A DNA stretch of 64,000 nt from Kordiimonas aestuarii (GCF_025574465.1 NZ_JAOBPP010000020.1:600549-664548); one strand, 5' to 3'; numbered from the stretch's first letter, positions 1 through 9,633 are shown. The notes: generated from the sequence alone by a model not told the origin. Numbers and translations: made by a program.

Positions 1-176
1 AGGTAACATTGGGACAACGTGTTGGCGACATGGGTAAAACCGGCCGTGTTACAGGAACCCATCTCCATTACGAGATCTGGTTTGACGGTGCCGTGCGTGA
101 TCCAATGCCCTATTTGAAAGCAGCGAATGATGTTCTCGAAATCCAAGGAAGACATGAAAAAGCCAGTCAGCAATAA
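1..176 (+). CDS. M23 (LytM-type) peptidoglycan endopeptidase, C-terminal fragment
   Basis: Open from the left edge of the window in the frame of base 3 and ending at TAA 174-176. The fragment contains GTHLHYE, which matches the HxH zinc-ligand motif of M23/LytM metallopeptidases that cut peptide cross-links in peptidoglycan, followed by the usual family ending (FDGAVRDPMPYL). Its last 50 bases overlap the start of the bactofilin gene, so the two are co-transcribed; an M23 peptidase next to a bactofilin is a known alphaproteobacterial pairing in cell shape control. The N-terminal part, including any signal or membrane anchor, lies outside the window, so whether it is an active enzyme cannot be judged fully. 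Confidence 0.85.
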   Translation, partial: VTLGQRVGDMGKTGRVTGTHLHYEIWFDGAVRDPMPYLKAANDVLEIQGRHEKASQQ

Positions 177-600
177 CAACCCGACGCCGCGTCCGACCGC
201 CGCGCCGACTCCATCGATTATCGGTTCCGATGTTGAGATTGAAGGCAATATCCGCACTGTTGGTGAGTTGCAGCTCGATGGTGCGATAAAGGGCGACCTT
301 ACATGTGGAGGCGTTGTCATGGGCGAGAGTGGTGCCGTTAAAGGTATTATTACAGCCGATACCGTAACCATTCGTGGTACCGTCAATGGTGAGATACGGG
401 CCCGTTCCGTCCGGCTTGAGAAAAGCGCCGTGGTGGAAGGCGATGTCTATCACGAAAGCCTGTCGGTGGAAGCCGGTGCTAAACTGACTGGGCGCTTCGC
501 CCACACATCGAGCCCGAAAGAGGGCAAGGCTGCACCGGTGGAGTTGAAGCAAACGGACGAGACTCCTTCGTTTGTAGCCAAGAAACCTGCGGCGGAATAA
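127..600 (+). CDS. bactofilin family cytoskeletal protein
   Basis: A 157-residue protein with a disordered, Pro- and Thr-rich N-terminus (about 1-32) and a bactofilin (DUF583/CcmA) beta-helix core at about 33-130, seen as short hydrophobic/glycine repeats (VEIEGNI, LQLDGAIKGDL, VTIRGTVNGEI, LSVEAGAKLTG). Bactofilins polymerise without nucleotide and act as scaffolds for cell wall enzymes; the overlapping M23 peptidase gene upstream fits that role. The start is either ATG 127 or ATG 130; neither has a strong ribosome binding site, which suggests translational coupling to the upstream gene. ATG 154 is preceded by AAGGAA, but too closely to be favoured. A hairpin follows at 634-650. Confidence 0.9.
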   Translation: MMFSKSKEDMKKPVSNNNPTPRPTAAPTPSIIGSDVEIEGNIRTVGELQLDGAIKGDLTCGGVVMGESGAVKGIITADTVTIRGTVNGEIRARSVRLEKSAVVEGDVYHESLSVEAGAKLTGRFAHTSSPKEGKAAPVELKQTDETPSFVAKKPAAE

Positions 601-631
601 ACCACTGGGTCTTTGGTGACTAGATGGAAAA

Positions 632-656
632 AAGGGCGCTTAAAGCGCCCTTTTCT
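632..656. terminator. bidirectional terminator between bactofilin and clpP-like genes
   Basis: Inverted repeat GGGCGCTT/AAGCGCCC at 634-650, flanked by A-runs on the left and TTTTCTTTT on the right. It lies between converging genes and can serve both. Confidence 0.75.
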
Positions 657-676
657 TTTACTTAGCTTAGCTAACT

Positions 677-1258
677 TTATGCAATCTCGTCTTGGCTCTT
701 AACGACTTTTCCGACAATACCGTATTTTACAGCTTCGTCACATGTCAGCCAAAAATCCCGATCAACGTCCTTTTCGATTTTCTCAAGCGTTTGACCTGTA
801 GCTTCTGCGAATATCTTGTTCAGGCGCTCGCGCATCTTCACGATTTGCATAGCCTGGATATCGATATTGGCAGCATTACCACTGATCCCGCCTGATGGCT
901 GGTGCAACAGGAAGCGGGTGTTTGGAGTTGCAAATCGGTTTTTCTTGTCTGCGGCCACAAAAATCAGCGCCCCGGCGCTCGCAACCCAGCCTGTGCCGAG
1001 TACCTTCACCGGAGAGTTGACGAACTTGATCATGTCATGAATCATATCGCCGGACTCCACATGGCCACCGGGCGAGGAAACCACAATCGTTATCGGATCG
1101 TGGGACACCTCATCAAGCGCCATCAGCTTCGCGACCGTGTCGCGTGCGATATCATGGTCGATATCACCGACAATAAAAATCTTCCGTGCGTCAAACAGGA
1201 TCTTGTTAACCTGCTCGTTTGTGGACTTCTTGTCCTTGTCGTCTTTATCTTTGCTCAT
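677..1258 (-). CDS. clpP: ClpP-type serine protease subunit (second-type paralogue)
   Basis: ATP-dependent Clp protease proteolytic subunit family: forms a barrel-shaped peptidase fed by a Clp ATPase in the cytoplasm. In the numbering that includes four upstream codons, the triad is Ser98 (WVASAGAL), His123 (LLHQPSGG) and Asp172 (DVDRDFW), all present. The start at ATG 1258 is preferred because GGGGG stands about 7 bases upstream; the ATG at 1270 has none. That gives 193 residues, the normal family size. The N-terminus (MSKDKDDKDKKS) is unusually charged compared with classic ClpP, and no tig or clpX gene lies nearby, so this is probably an accessory ClpP rather than the main one. It follows prfB with a 44-base gap and may share its transcript. 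Confidence 0.85.
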   Translation of the reverse strand: MSKDKDDKDKKSTNEQVNKILFDARKIFIVGDIDHDIARDTVAKLMALDEVSHDPITIVVSSPGGHVESGDMIHDMIKFVNSPVKVLGTGWVASAGALIFVAADKKNRFATPNTRFLLHQPSGGISGNAANIDIQAMQIVKMRERLNKIFAEATGQTLEKIEKDVDRDFWLTCDEAVKYGIVGKVVKSQDEIA

Positions 1259-1302
1259 TTTATCCCCCATAGGATTGCGGGTGGGCCCTTGGGCCCGGTT
1301 TT

Positions 1303-2431
1303 TCAGTCGATATCATCAACAGCAGCGTTCTCACCGTGCACACGCGCCGCAAGAGCTGCCGCCATAAAGGCATCAAGGTCACCATCCAGTACTTTGTCTG
1401 GCTGGCCGGATTCCTCGCCAGTGCGCAGATCCTTCACCATTTGATAAGGTTGCATCACGTACGAGCGAATCTGATGCCCCCAGCCAATCTCGGTTTTGCT
1501 GGCATTGATGGCATTGGCCTCCTCTTCCCGGCGGCGCAGTTCCGCTTCATAGAGGCGGGCTTTCAACATGCTCATTGCTGCCGCCCTGTTTTTGTGCTGT
1601 GACCGCTCGGCCTGGCACTGCACCACAATGCCTGAAGGCTGGTGCGTAATCCGCACCGCACTATCTGTGGTGTTCACGTGTTGCCCACCAGCGCCTGACG
1701 CCCTGTAGGTATCTACTTTCAGGTCACCCTCGTTTATATCGATCTCGATCGAATCATCGATAACGGGATAAACCCATACGGACGCGAAGCTTGTATGCCG
1801 GCGGGCATTGCTGTCGTACGGTGAGATGCGCACAAGGCGATGCACCCCTGATTCAGTCTTCAGCCAACCGTAGGCATCCTCGCCCTTGATCTGAAGTGTG
1901 GCGGATTTGATGCCTGCTTCCTCACCTGGCATATATTGTACTGTGGAGACCTTGAAACCGCGTTTTTCCCCCCAGCGCATATACATGCGAAATAGCATGG
2001 ACGCCCAGTCCTGGCTCTCTGTGCCACCAGCGCCGGAGTGGATTTCGACATAGGTATCGTTACCGTCGGCTTCCCCCGACAACAAGGCCTTCAGTTCGGC
2101 TGTCTTGGCTTTTTGGGCCAGAGACTTGAGCTGAGCCTCGGCTTCACCCACCATGTCCTCATCGTGTTCTATCTCTGAAAGCTCGATAATCTCGACGGTA
2201 GCTTCAAGGTCATCGCTGATCTCGCGCACTGCGCTGATAGCGTCGTCCAGCTTGGTCCGCTCACGCATCAGCTTCTGGGCATTCTGCGGGTCGTTCCAAA
2301 GGTCCGGATCTTCAGCGAGCGCGTTCAGTTCCTCAAGTCTGAGTAATGCCCGATCCCAGTCAAAGATGCCTCCTCAGCAGTGCCATTGACTGCTGGAGTT
2401 GATCGACGGTTGCCTGAGCTTCCGCGCGCAT
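1303..2431 (-). CDS. prfB: peptide chain release factor 2, with programmed +1 frameshift
   Basis: RF2 recognises UGA and UAA stop codons and triggers peptide release. The GGQ motif (GAGGQHVN) and the domain-2 recognition loop ([17 protein letters not shown] where E. coli has SPF) are visible. The gene is in two frames: ATG 2431, preceded by GAAGGA, opens a 23-codon leader that ends AGG AGG CAT CTT TGA C (2374-2359). This is the classic autoregulatory site: when RF2 is scarce the ribosome slips +1 at CTT TGAC, and the main frame continues from 2361 to 1303, giving about 375 residues, normal for RF2. Treating the internal ATG at 2268 as the start would lose about 54 residues and the regulatory site. 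Confidence 0.95.
2359..2374 (-). promoter_or_regulatory. prfB programmed +1 frameshift site
   Basis: On the minus strand: Shine-Dalgarno-like AGGAGG (2374-2369), three bases, then slippery CTT and in-frame stop TGA followed by C. Spacing and order are the same as in the E. coli prfB site. The upstream 23-codon frame and the downstream RF2 frame meet exactly here. Confidence 0.95.
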
Positions 2432-2469
2432 AACGTCATTCCTTCTTCTTTTGAGGGCACATGTGGCGG

Positions 2470-5001
2470 TCAGTAGATACCGCCCGTACCTTTTCGAATA
2501 GTGCTTTTTGTTTTAGCGTCTTCGAGCGAGCCGTCAAGTACAGCATATTGCCCGGCGCGTGGTTCGGTGCCTGGCTTGAAGGCCTCAAAGATCACATGCT
2601 CGTCGCCAACGCCTGCTGGCTGGCCCGTTTCAGCATTCACGCGGACAAGACGAATGCCAGACGGCATACGAAACGGTACGCCCGGTTCGTCCTTTAATGC
2701 GTCTTTCATGAAATCCCGGAAAATCGGGACCGCAACCGACGAACCCTCCTCGCCATTGCCTAGTGAACGCGGGCGGTCGAAGCCTGTGAACACACCAACG
2801 GCAAGGTCCGCTGAGAAGCCGATAAACCATGCATCCAGACTATCGTTCGTGGTGCCTGTTTTGCCCGCAAGCGGCTTACCCAGCCACTTGATCTTCTGCC
2901 CGGTACCGTTTTGCACCACCCCTTGCAGCATGGAAACCATCTGATACGCGGTCAACGGATCAAGTATCTGTTCGCGATTATCGGGCAATTGTGGTTCACG
3001 CTGGTTCTGGTCCCACGTCAGGTCGCAGGGCATGCAGATGCGGTCATCATGGCGGTAAACTGTCTCCCCCCGGCGATCCTGCACCCGGTCAATCAGCGAC
3101 GGTTGGATTTGCTTGCCGCCATTCACCAGCATGCCGTATGCCGCTGTAAGCTGCAGCAGTGTGACTTCCCCTGCCCCCAGCGATGCCGCAAGCGTCGGTT
3201 CCATATTTTCAGCAAGGCCAAATTTGTCGGCATATTGCAGCACTGTTCCCACACCCAGATGCTGCGCCAGTCGCACCGTCATCAGGTTCCGGGATTTCTC
3301 GAGGCCCAGACGCAGGGTGCTGGGGCCATAAAATTTGTTTGAACTGTTTTTGGGTTTCCATTTCCCCAGACCGTCACCCTGGTCGATCACAAACGGCGCA
3401 TCAAGCACGAGGCTTGCCGGCGTGAAACCATTATCCAGAGCTGCGGCATATACAAAAGGCTTGAACGCAGACCCAGGCTGTCTTTCCGCTTGAACTGCGC
3501 GGTTATATTGGCTCTCGGCATAATCGAAACCACCAACCATGGCCAGTACCCTGCCAGTATGCGGATCCATCGCCACAAGCGCCCCGTCAACTTCAGGAAT
3601 CTGCCTTAGCGCATACGTCTGGATCGCGCCGATGGGCCTGCCTTTGCTGTCCCAGAAGCTCTGAATTTCGATGAGGTTGTCATTGGCGCGTGCTTCAACG
3701 GCGATGACATCACCAACACTGAGAACCTCAGCGCTATCCTTCACGCTTGGACCAAGATATTCACCCTGACGCCATGCACGCGCCCATTTGATCTCCTCGA
3801 ACGGGATAAAACCAAAGTTGCCATCATTAAGACCAATGATGGCACCGTCCTCCCTTACTTCATGGACAGCAGCCAGTTTCCAGCTTGCAAAACCCAGCGG
3901 TTTCTTGAAGGTCCGCAGACGTTCCGCCCACTCGCCATCCACAACCGTGCGGCCGATAGGCCCCCGCCAGCCGTGGCGGCGATCATAGGCCACGAGCCCT
4001 TCTCTGAGAGTACGTTCCGCAATCGCCTGAAGGCGCGGTTCCAGCGAGGTCCGCACCGACAGGCCGCCTTCGTATAGCGCGTTGTTGCCATAAAGGCCGC
4101 TGATACGACGGCGTACTTCCTCGGCGAAATGCTCAGCTTCAAACCGTGCATGCCCTTCACGTTCGTGCATCACAAGGTCTTCCGCGACTGCGTCAAGGTA
4201 TGTTGCTTCATCAATATGGCCAAGCTCAAACATCCGCGAGAGTACCCAGTTGCGGCGCCCGAGCGCGCGCTCCTTGTTCCGAACGGGATGATAGTTGTTT
4301 GGTGCTTTGGGCAACGCCGCCAAGTAGGCCATCTCGGCCACTGTCAATTCATTCAGTGATTTATTAAAATAGTTGAGGGCAGCAGCCGCAACCCCGTAAG
4401 ACCGGTTACCAAAGTAAATCTCATTCAGGTACAGCTCAAGAATACGGTCCTTGGAGAAGGCGCGTTCGATCCTGAGCGTCAAGATCATCTCTTTGATTTT
4501 CCGGTCAAGTTTCTGGTCAAGCGTCAGCAGGAATGTCCGAGCTACCTGTTGTGTAATCGTGGACCCACCCTGCAACGGTCGATTAGTAAGCACATTCATG
4601 ACGTTGCGCAGATTGCCGCGGATCATGCCGATATAATCAAGGCCATCGTGCTCGTAAAAATTTTTGTCCTCGGCGGAGAGAAACGCCTCAATCAGCCCCT
4701 CTGGAATCGCGTTGATGGGCACAAAGAGACGCTGCTGACGCGCAAACTCAGTCAACAAACTACCGTCGCCCGCATGAATCCGCGTGACGATCGATGGCTC
4801 ATAGTTGGCAAGTTGTCGGTAATCCGGCAGGTCGCGACCGTAATAGACAATGGCCCATAAAACTGCGGAAACACCTGTGATAATGCCAAGAACACCCAAT
4901 ATAATCGTATAACGGACCAGCCGTCGCCAAAGCCGCCGTTTGGCCTTTTTGGGCGTGCCAGTATTAGTGTCACCGGTGGTGTTTTCAGTCTGTTTTGTCA
5001 T
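2470..5001 (-). CDS. mrcA: penicillin-binding protein 1A (class A, bifunctional)
   Basis: Bifunctional peptidoglycan glycosyltransferase/DD-transpeptidase in the inner membrane. After a basic cytoplasmic tail and one membrane segment (about residues 22-45), the GT51 domain shows its catalytic box (SAEDKNFYEHDG) and QGGSTITQQ. The transpeptidase domain has the nucleophile motif SAFK (about residue 510), SRN, and KTGTT (about 713). An OB-like insert lies between them, as in PBP1A. The start at ATG 5001 gives 843 residues; an in-frame TTG at 5034 would add 11, but no ribosome binding site supports it. It lies downstream of the amidase gene on the same strand (156-base gap), so two cell wall enzymes probably share regulation. 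Family length is normal. Confidence 0.93.
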   Translation of the reverse strand: MTKQTENTTGDTNTGTPKKAKRRLWRRLVRYTIILGVLGIITGVSAVLWAIVYYGRDLPDYRQLANYEPSIVTRIHAGDGSLLTEFARQQRLFVPINAIPEGLIEAFLSAEDKNFYEHDGLDYIGMIRGNLRNVMNVLTNRPLQGGSTITQQVARTFLLTLDQKLDRKIKEMILTLRIERAFSKDRILELYLNEIYFGNRSYGVAAAALNYFNKSLNELTVAEMAYLAALPKAPNNYHPVRNKERALGRRNWVLSRMFELGHIDEATYLDAVAEDLVMHEREGHARFEAEHFAEEVRRRISGLYGNNALYEGGLSVRTSLEPRLQAIAERTLREGLVAYDRRHGWRGPIGRTVVDGEWAERLRTFKKPLGFASWKLAAVHEVREDGAIIGLNDGNFGFIPFEEIKWARAWRQGEYLGPSVKDSAEVLSVGDVIAVEARANDNLIEIQSFWDSKGRPIGAIQTYALRQIPEVDGALVAMDPHTGRVLAMVGGFDYAESQYNRAVQAERQPGSAFKPFVYAAALDNGFTPASLVLDAPFVIDQGDGLGKWKPKNSSNKFYGPSTLRLGLEKSRNLMTVRLAQHLGVGTVLQYADKFGLAENMEPTLAASLGAGEVTLLQLTAAYGMLVNGGKQIQPSLIDRVQDRRGETVYRHDDRICMPCDLTWDQNQREPQLPDNREQILDPLTAYQMVSMLQGVVQNGTGQKIKWLGKPLAGKTGTTNDSLDAWFIGFSADLAVGVFTGFDRPRSLGNGEEGSSVAVPIFRDFMKDALKDEPGVPFRMPSGIRLVRVNAETGQPAGVGDEHVIFEAFKPGTEPRAGQYAVLDGSLEDAKTKSTIRKGTGGIY

Positions 5002-5157
5002 GGCCTCGTTGGTCTCATCCCTATCTGACACCAATGATCAGTCTGCGCTGTGAATATGGCCCCGTTGTGGCATATCACTGCCGTAAGGAGGTTGCTTATG
5101 GCAGCAAAGGGCTTTCCTTGCAATTATCGGTTCGAATTTTCACGGTAGACAGTCAGC

Positions 5158-6387
5158 TTAACGCCCCAACGCAACCATCTGCTGAAAATAGCGGTCCGTT
5201 GCGCGCCGGACCGCCTGCGCGATCTTCTTGCGGCCATCTGAGCTGTTGATGAAACGTGCGTTGCTTTTGTTGGTCAGATAGCCCGCCTCAAGGAGCACGG
5301 ACGGTACATCTGGTGCTTTCAGGACGCCAAGGTTCGCGAAGCGGTGTGTACGTTGCAACAGCGGCACATCGCGCCCCAACTCCTGCACCAGGATATTCGC
5401 GTATTGGGCTGAGAAGTTCATCGTCTCACGCTGCGCGAGGTCGATCAGGATGCTGGAGACATCATCATCCGCCTCCGCTAGGTTCACGCCGGCAATCACG
5501 TCGGATTTGTTCTCCCGCGCTGCCAGACGCGCCGCTTCCCGGTCCGACGCCGTCTCGGAAAGGTTATAGACGCTGGCGCCGCTCACATTCGGGTTTTTGA
5601 TCGAATCTGCATGCACACTGATAAACAGGTCCGCGTGATGACGCCGCGCGATCCGGAAGCGTTCCCGCACCGGGTGAAAGATATCGCGGTCGCGTGTCAT
5701 ATGGACTTGGTATCGCCCTGTCTTGTTCAACTCGTCGCGGATCGCACGTGCAATTTCAAGCACCACAATCTTTTCATGTACCCCGATAACCCCGAGGTTT
5801 CCGGGGTCAGGCCCGCCATGCCCCGCATCGATTACCACAACCCGTTTGCCTGATATGCGTTTGCGGGGTGCTGTCACGTCCGGCACGGAAGCAGACGCAA
5901 AGCTCGGCCGCTCGCTTTTGCTGCTTTGAACAGCGGACAGAAAACTGCTGCGCGACGTAGGCTCAATATCCAAAACCAGTCGATGGCTGTACTGGCCATT
6001 CGGCGGCAAGGTGAACGAGTTGGCGATGGTGGCGGGAGCTTTCAGGTCAAGCACAATCCGGTAGACACCGGGAGAAAACAGGCCATGCCGGTATCCATCC
6101 ACCACACCAGATGTTTTCACATCGCCATTGGTGCGCCAGTTGGCTTCCGGCAAGTCAATCACCACTCTGTAGGGGTCTGCAAGCAGGAAGATAGACGGCG
6201 TTGCTTCGCTGGAAACGTCAAGAACAAAGCGTGTTGTCGTGCCGTTCTGACCGAACCTGATGCCGTCGATAGTGATATCTTTGGCGACCGCAGGCACGCC
6301 AGCACCTATCAACATCATCAGACAGACAAGCATCACATTTAACAAACGCGGCACAAACATTCCCCAACAAGCGCTTCTATCCGGCAT
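5158..6387 (-). CDS. amiC: N-acetylmuramoyl-L-alanine amidase (AmiC type)
   Basis: Periplasmic zinc amidase that removes stem peptides from peptidoglycan, mainly at division. A signal peptide (hydrophobic stretch MLVCLMMLIGAGVPAVA) is followed by an AMIN targeting domain (about 38-130), a linker, and an Amidase_3 domain (about 185-405). Zinc ligands and catalytic residues are visible: His in DAGHGGPDPG, Glu in HEKIVVLE, His in SVHADS and Glu in EAGYLTN. At 409 residues it matches AmiC. The start could instead be the ATG at 6360, nine residues downstream, which gives a more typical signal peptide. It is divergent from rne and upstream of the PBP1A gene. Confidence 0.92.
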   Translation of the reverse strand: MPDRSACWGMFVPRLLNVMLVCLMMLIGAGVPAVAKDITIDGIRFGQNGTTTRFVLDVSSEATPSIFLLADPYRVVIDLPEANWRTNGDVKTSGVVDGYRHGLFSPGVYRIVLDLKAPATIANSFTLPPNGQYSHRLVLDIEPTSRSSFLSAVQSSKSERPSFASASVPDVTAPRKRISGKRVVVIDAGHGGPDPGNLGVIGVHEKIVVLEIARAIRDELNKTGRYQVHMTRDRDIFHPVRERFRIARRHHADLFISVHADSIKNPNVSGASVYNLSETASDREAARLAARENKSDVIAGVNLAEADDDVSSILIDLAQRETMNFSAQYANILVQELGRDVPLLQRTHRFANLGVLKAPDVPSVLLEAGYLTNKSNARFINSSDGRKKIAQAVRRATDRYFQQMVALGR

Positions 6388-6882
6388 CAGTTTCCCGCCT
6401 ATACTATGAACAACGCCTTAATCTCTCAAGAGAAACAAATCAGATGCTCAAAATCGAGTGGTATTGCGGAATAATAATGGCAAATCATGCAATTCATTTA
6501 AACGAATGCACAATTTCGATTGTAATGATTGGCGGACTTCACTATTTTAACCCTGCGAGTTTACCGACCGGTCGCATGCGCGCGGCGGGTCTGGCTTTGA
6601 CGGAACGCTCTCGTGGGCTGGCTTTAAGCAACTGCCCGCCATCGGACCCAAAGCCGAACAAGGACAAGAACCGGCAATGGCCAAAAGGCTTTGCGCATTG
6701 AAAAAACATCAGACAGGTCTGCCTCCGTCATGGGCGCAGCGACCATCTTTTGTTGTCTGTGGTCTACCGGGGACTGCCTACTCCACACCTACTATCGTAG
6801 TATCATCATATAAATTGGACTTGGCCAGCGCCCCCCTTTCTGAGGGCGTGCCCGCGCGGCTGAGCATCCGGAGAAGTAGTTT
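6388..6882. other. 495-base intergenic region / rne leader
   Basis: Separates divergent amiC and rne. The first part (6420-6550) is AT-rich, as expected for promoters; the rest is GC-rich with small hairpins such as CAGACAGGTCTG at about 6711-6722, and runs into GGAG ahead of the rne start. An 85-codon open frame at 6444-6701 has no ribosome binding site and no protein-like composition. A long rne leader would fit autoregulation by RNase E, which is established in enterobacteria; here it is inference. Confidence 0.5.
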
Positions 6883-9633
6883 ATGTCGACAAGAATGCTT
6901 ATCGACGCGCGTCACTCTGAAGAGACGCGGGTCACAGTTGTTAAGGGAAGCCGCGTAGAGGAGTTTGACTACGAATCTGCAACACGACGCCAACTTAAAG
7001 GGAATATATATCTGGCACGGGTAACCCGTGTTGAGCCTTCCCTGCAGGCGGCCTTCGTGGAATATGGCGGCAACCGTCACGGCTTTCTCGCTTTCAGCGA
7101 AATTCATCCTGACTATTACCAGATCCCGGTTGAAGACCGGGAGGAGCTGATCGCGGCCGAAGTTAAAGCTGCCGAGACGCTTGTTGATGACGAACATCAC
7201 CATAGTGAAGAAAGCCCGTCGGCGAATGCTGAAGGCGATCATGAAGGTGATGAAGCGCCTGACGTCAAAGACAGTGATGAAGATGAAAAAGACGCCGAGA
7301 TCGAAGAAGCAGCGGCACGCCGCCGTGGTCTCCGCGCCCTTAAACGCAAATATAATATCCAGGAAGTGATCAAGCGCCGCCAGGTGCTGCTTGTACAGGT
7401 CGTCAAGGAAGAGCGCGGCAACAAAGGTGCTGCACTCACCACATACCTGTCACTTGCCGGTCGTTACTGCGTACTGATGCCAAACTCGACCCACGCAGGT
7501 GGTATCAGTCGTAAAATCTCAAGTGCTACTGACCGCAAGCGCCTGAAAAAGATGATTTCCGACCTCGAAGTGCCAGAAGAGATGGGCCTGATTGTCCGTA
7601 CCGCAGGCATGCAGCGCACCAAGGCCGAGGTCAAACGCGACTATGAATATCTGCTACGCTTGTGGAACGGTATCCGCGAGTTGACGCTGCAGTCCGTGGC
7701 CCCTGCCCTCGTTTACGAGGAAGGCAATCTGATCAAGCGTACGATTCGTGACCTCTACACCCGCGATGTTGACGAAATTCTTGTCGAGGGTGAAAACGGT
7801 TACCGCGCGGCGAAGGACTTTATGAAGCTCCTGATGCCAAGCCATGCCAAGAAGGTCCAGCATTACAAGGATCGTATTCCGCTGTTTCATCGTTATCAGG
7901 TGGAAAGTCATCTGGAGGCGATGTACCAGCCAGTGGTGCAGCTTCGCTCCGGCGGTTATATCGTGATCAACCCGACAGAGGCATTGATCTCGATCGATGT
8001 GAACTCCGGTCGGGCCACTCGCGAACATAATATCGAGGAAACCGCCCTCAAGACCAACATGGAAGCCGCTGAAGAAGTGGCCCGTCAGCTGCGGCTGCGT
8101 GACATGGCTGGTCTCGTGGTCATCGACTTCATCGACATGGAAGAACGCAATAACAACCGCGCCGTCGAGCGCCGGATGAAGGATGTGCTCAAGTTTGACC
8201 GCGCCCGTATCCAGGTTGGCCGCATCTCTTCCTTCGGCCTGATGGAAATGTCGCGCCAGCGCTTGCGCCCGAACCTTCTGGAAGCCAGTATGGAAACCTG
8301 TTCAGCATGTGCCGGCATGGGTGTTGTACGCTCGGTCGAATCCGCATCGCTGATGGTTCTGCGTCAACTGGAAGAAGAAGGCATCCGTGGCCGCAGCTCG
8401 ATTGTGCGCGTAACGGCGAGCCCCGATGTCGCGATTTATCTGCTCAACAAGAAGCGGGCAATGCTGTCTGATCTTGAGACCAGCTATGACTTTGTCATTG
8501 AAGTTCTTTCGTCACCGAGCATGGCACCGGCCGAAGTTGAAGTCACCCGCGAAGCAACAGCGTTGGGCGGAAAAGCAGAAGGCCCGGCGGAAAGTGTTGC
8601 CGTGAAGCCTGATAGCGCCGCAACAGCGCCCCTGCCTCTCCCGGCTCCTGTTGAGCCAGTCGAGGTTGAGGCCGCTCGTGAAGAAAAGCCGGAAGATGAC
8701 AAGCCACGCCGCAAACGCCGCCGCCGTCGTCGTCGCCGTCGTGGCGATGAAGCGGGTGAAAGCGCCACCACACAACATGCACAGACAACCGATACCGAGG
8801 GTGAAAGCCCGGACGGTGACGAGGCATCAGAAGCTTCAGCTGACGGCGAGATGGCCAACAAGGATGATCGTCCACGCCGCCGCCGCGGTAGCCGTGGCGG
8901 CCGCCGCCGCCGTGAGCGCAACGACGCGCCAAAACCTGCTGATGATAATTCACAGCAAGTTGAGGCCGGTGATGCCGGCGCCCAGCCAGTTGAACCTAGC
9001 GCGGCCCCTGAAGCTGACGCGCCCACGGAAGAAAAGAAACCGCGCCGTCGCCGCCGTGTTGTTAAGAAGGCAGAGGCTGAATCGGAACAGGCTGATCAAT
9101 CCACTGACACGCCAGTCATTGACGCTGTTGCCCAAGCCGCCGAGGTCGTTGCGGAAGATAAACCCGCCCCACGGCGCCGCACACGCAAGAAGGCCGTAGC
9201 GGAGGATACCGCTGCTGCGCCGGAAGCTGCTGCCGTTGCCACGGATGAAAAACCTGAGGCAGATGAGAAGCCAAAGCGTCGTACGCGCCGCAAAGCCGAG
9301 CCAAAAGTGGCGGGTGAGGCAACCGAGCCGGCAGAGGCCAGTGAAACGCCCGTGAAAAAAGCGCCGGTCCGTCGCCGTCGCACCACTAAAAAAGCAGACG
9401 ATACCGCACCGGTTACAACTGATAAGGCTGCGGCGGCTGAAAAGCCCAAGGAGGCGCCTGCAAAGCCGGCATCCCCAAAGCAGTCAGCGCCAAAACCGGC
9501 ACCGGTGGATAAACCTGTTCAATCGATCAAGGTTTCAGCCGATAGTAACCAGGCTGAGGCCAGTACCGCAGCGCCGTCCGATGAGGACAGCGGCCCCAAG
9601 CGCAAAGGCTGGTGGCAGCGGACTTTCGGCTAA
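6883..9633 (+). CDS. rne: ribonuclease E
   Basis: Single-strand-specific endoribonuclease that organises mRNA decay and rRNA/tRNA processing. The N-terminal half has an S1 domain (about 35-180) interrupted by a long acidic insertion (about 100-150) typical of alphaproteobacteria, then the DNase I-like catalytic region with Asp372 (SIDVNSG) and Asp415 (VIDFIDMEE), spaced 43 residues apart as in E. coli. CSAC at about 470 is the zinc-link that holds the tetramer. The C-terminal 350 residues are disordered, alternating Ala/Glu/Pro stretches with Arg-rich patches (KRRRRRRRRRRG, RRRRGSRGGRRRRER) that bind RNA and partners. It ends in KGWWQRTFG, a conserved tail in this class. A terminator follows at 9658. 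Confidence 0.95.
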   Translation: MSTRMLIDARHSEETRVTVVKGSRVEEFDYESATRRQLKGNIYLARVTRVEPSLQAAFVEYGGNRHGFLAFSEIHPDYYQIPVEDREELIAAEVKAAETLVDDEHHHSEESPSANAEGDHEGDEAPDVKDSDEDEKDAEIEEAAARRRGLRALKRKYNIQEVIKRRQVLLVQVVKEERGNKGAALTTYLSLAGRYCVLMPNSTHAGGISRKISSATDRKRLKKMISDLEVPEEMGLIVRTAGMQRTKAEVKRDYEYLLRLWNGIRELTLQSVAPALVYEEGNLIKRTIRDLYTRDVDEILVEGENGYRAAKDFMKLLMPSHAKKVQHYKDRIPLFHRYQVESHLEAMYQPVVQLRSGGYIVINPTEALISIDVNSGRATREHNIEETALKTNMEAAEEVARQLRLRDMAGLVVIDFIDMEERNNNRAVERRMKDVLKFDRARIQVGRISSFGLMEMSRQRLRPNLLEASMETCSACAGMGVVRSVESASLMVLRQLEEEGIRGRSSIVRVTASPDVAIYLLNKKRAMLSDLETSYDFVIEVLSSPSMAPAEVEVTREATALGGKAEGPAESVAVKPDSAATAPLPLPAPVEPVEVEAAREEKPEDDKPRRKRRRRRRRRRGDEAGESATTQHAQTTDTEGESPDGDEASEASADGEMANKDDRPRRRRGSRGGRRRRERNDAPKPADDNSQQVEAGDAGAQPVEPSAAPEADAPTEEKKPRRRRRVVKKAEAESEQADQSTDTPVIDAVAQAAEVVAEDKPAPRRRTRKKAVAEDTAAAPEAAAVATDEKPEADEKPKRRTRRKAEPKVAGEATEPAEASETPVKKAPVRRRRTTKKADDTAPVTTDKAAAAEKPKEAPAKPASPKQSAPKPAPVDKPVQSIKVSADSNQAEASTAAPSDEDSGPKRKGWWQRTFG

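Noticed and set aside
6444..6701. 85-codon open frame in the rne leader
   Set aside because: No ribosome binding site, no recognisable domain, and composition changes along it; likely chance.
8484..9026. Long antisense frame inside the 3' half of rne
   Set aside because: It is Arg/Ser-rich because it reads the opposite strand of the repetitive Ala/Arg/Glu region; no start signal.
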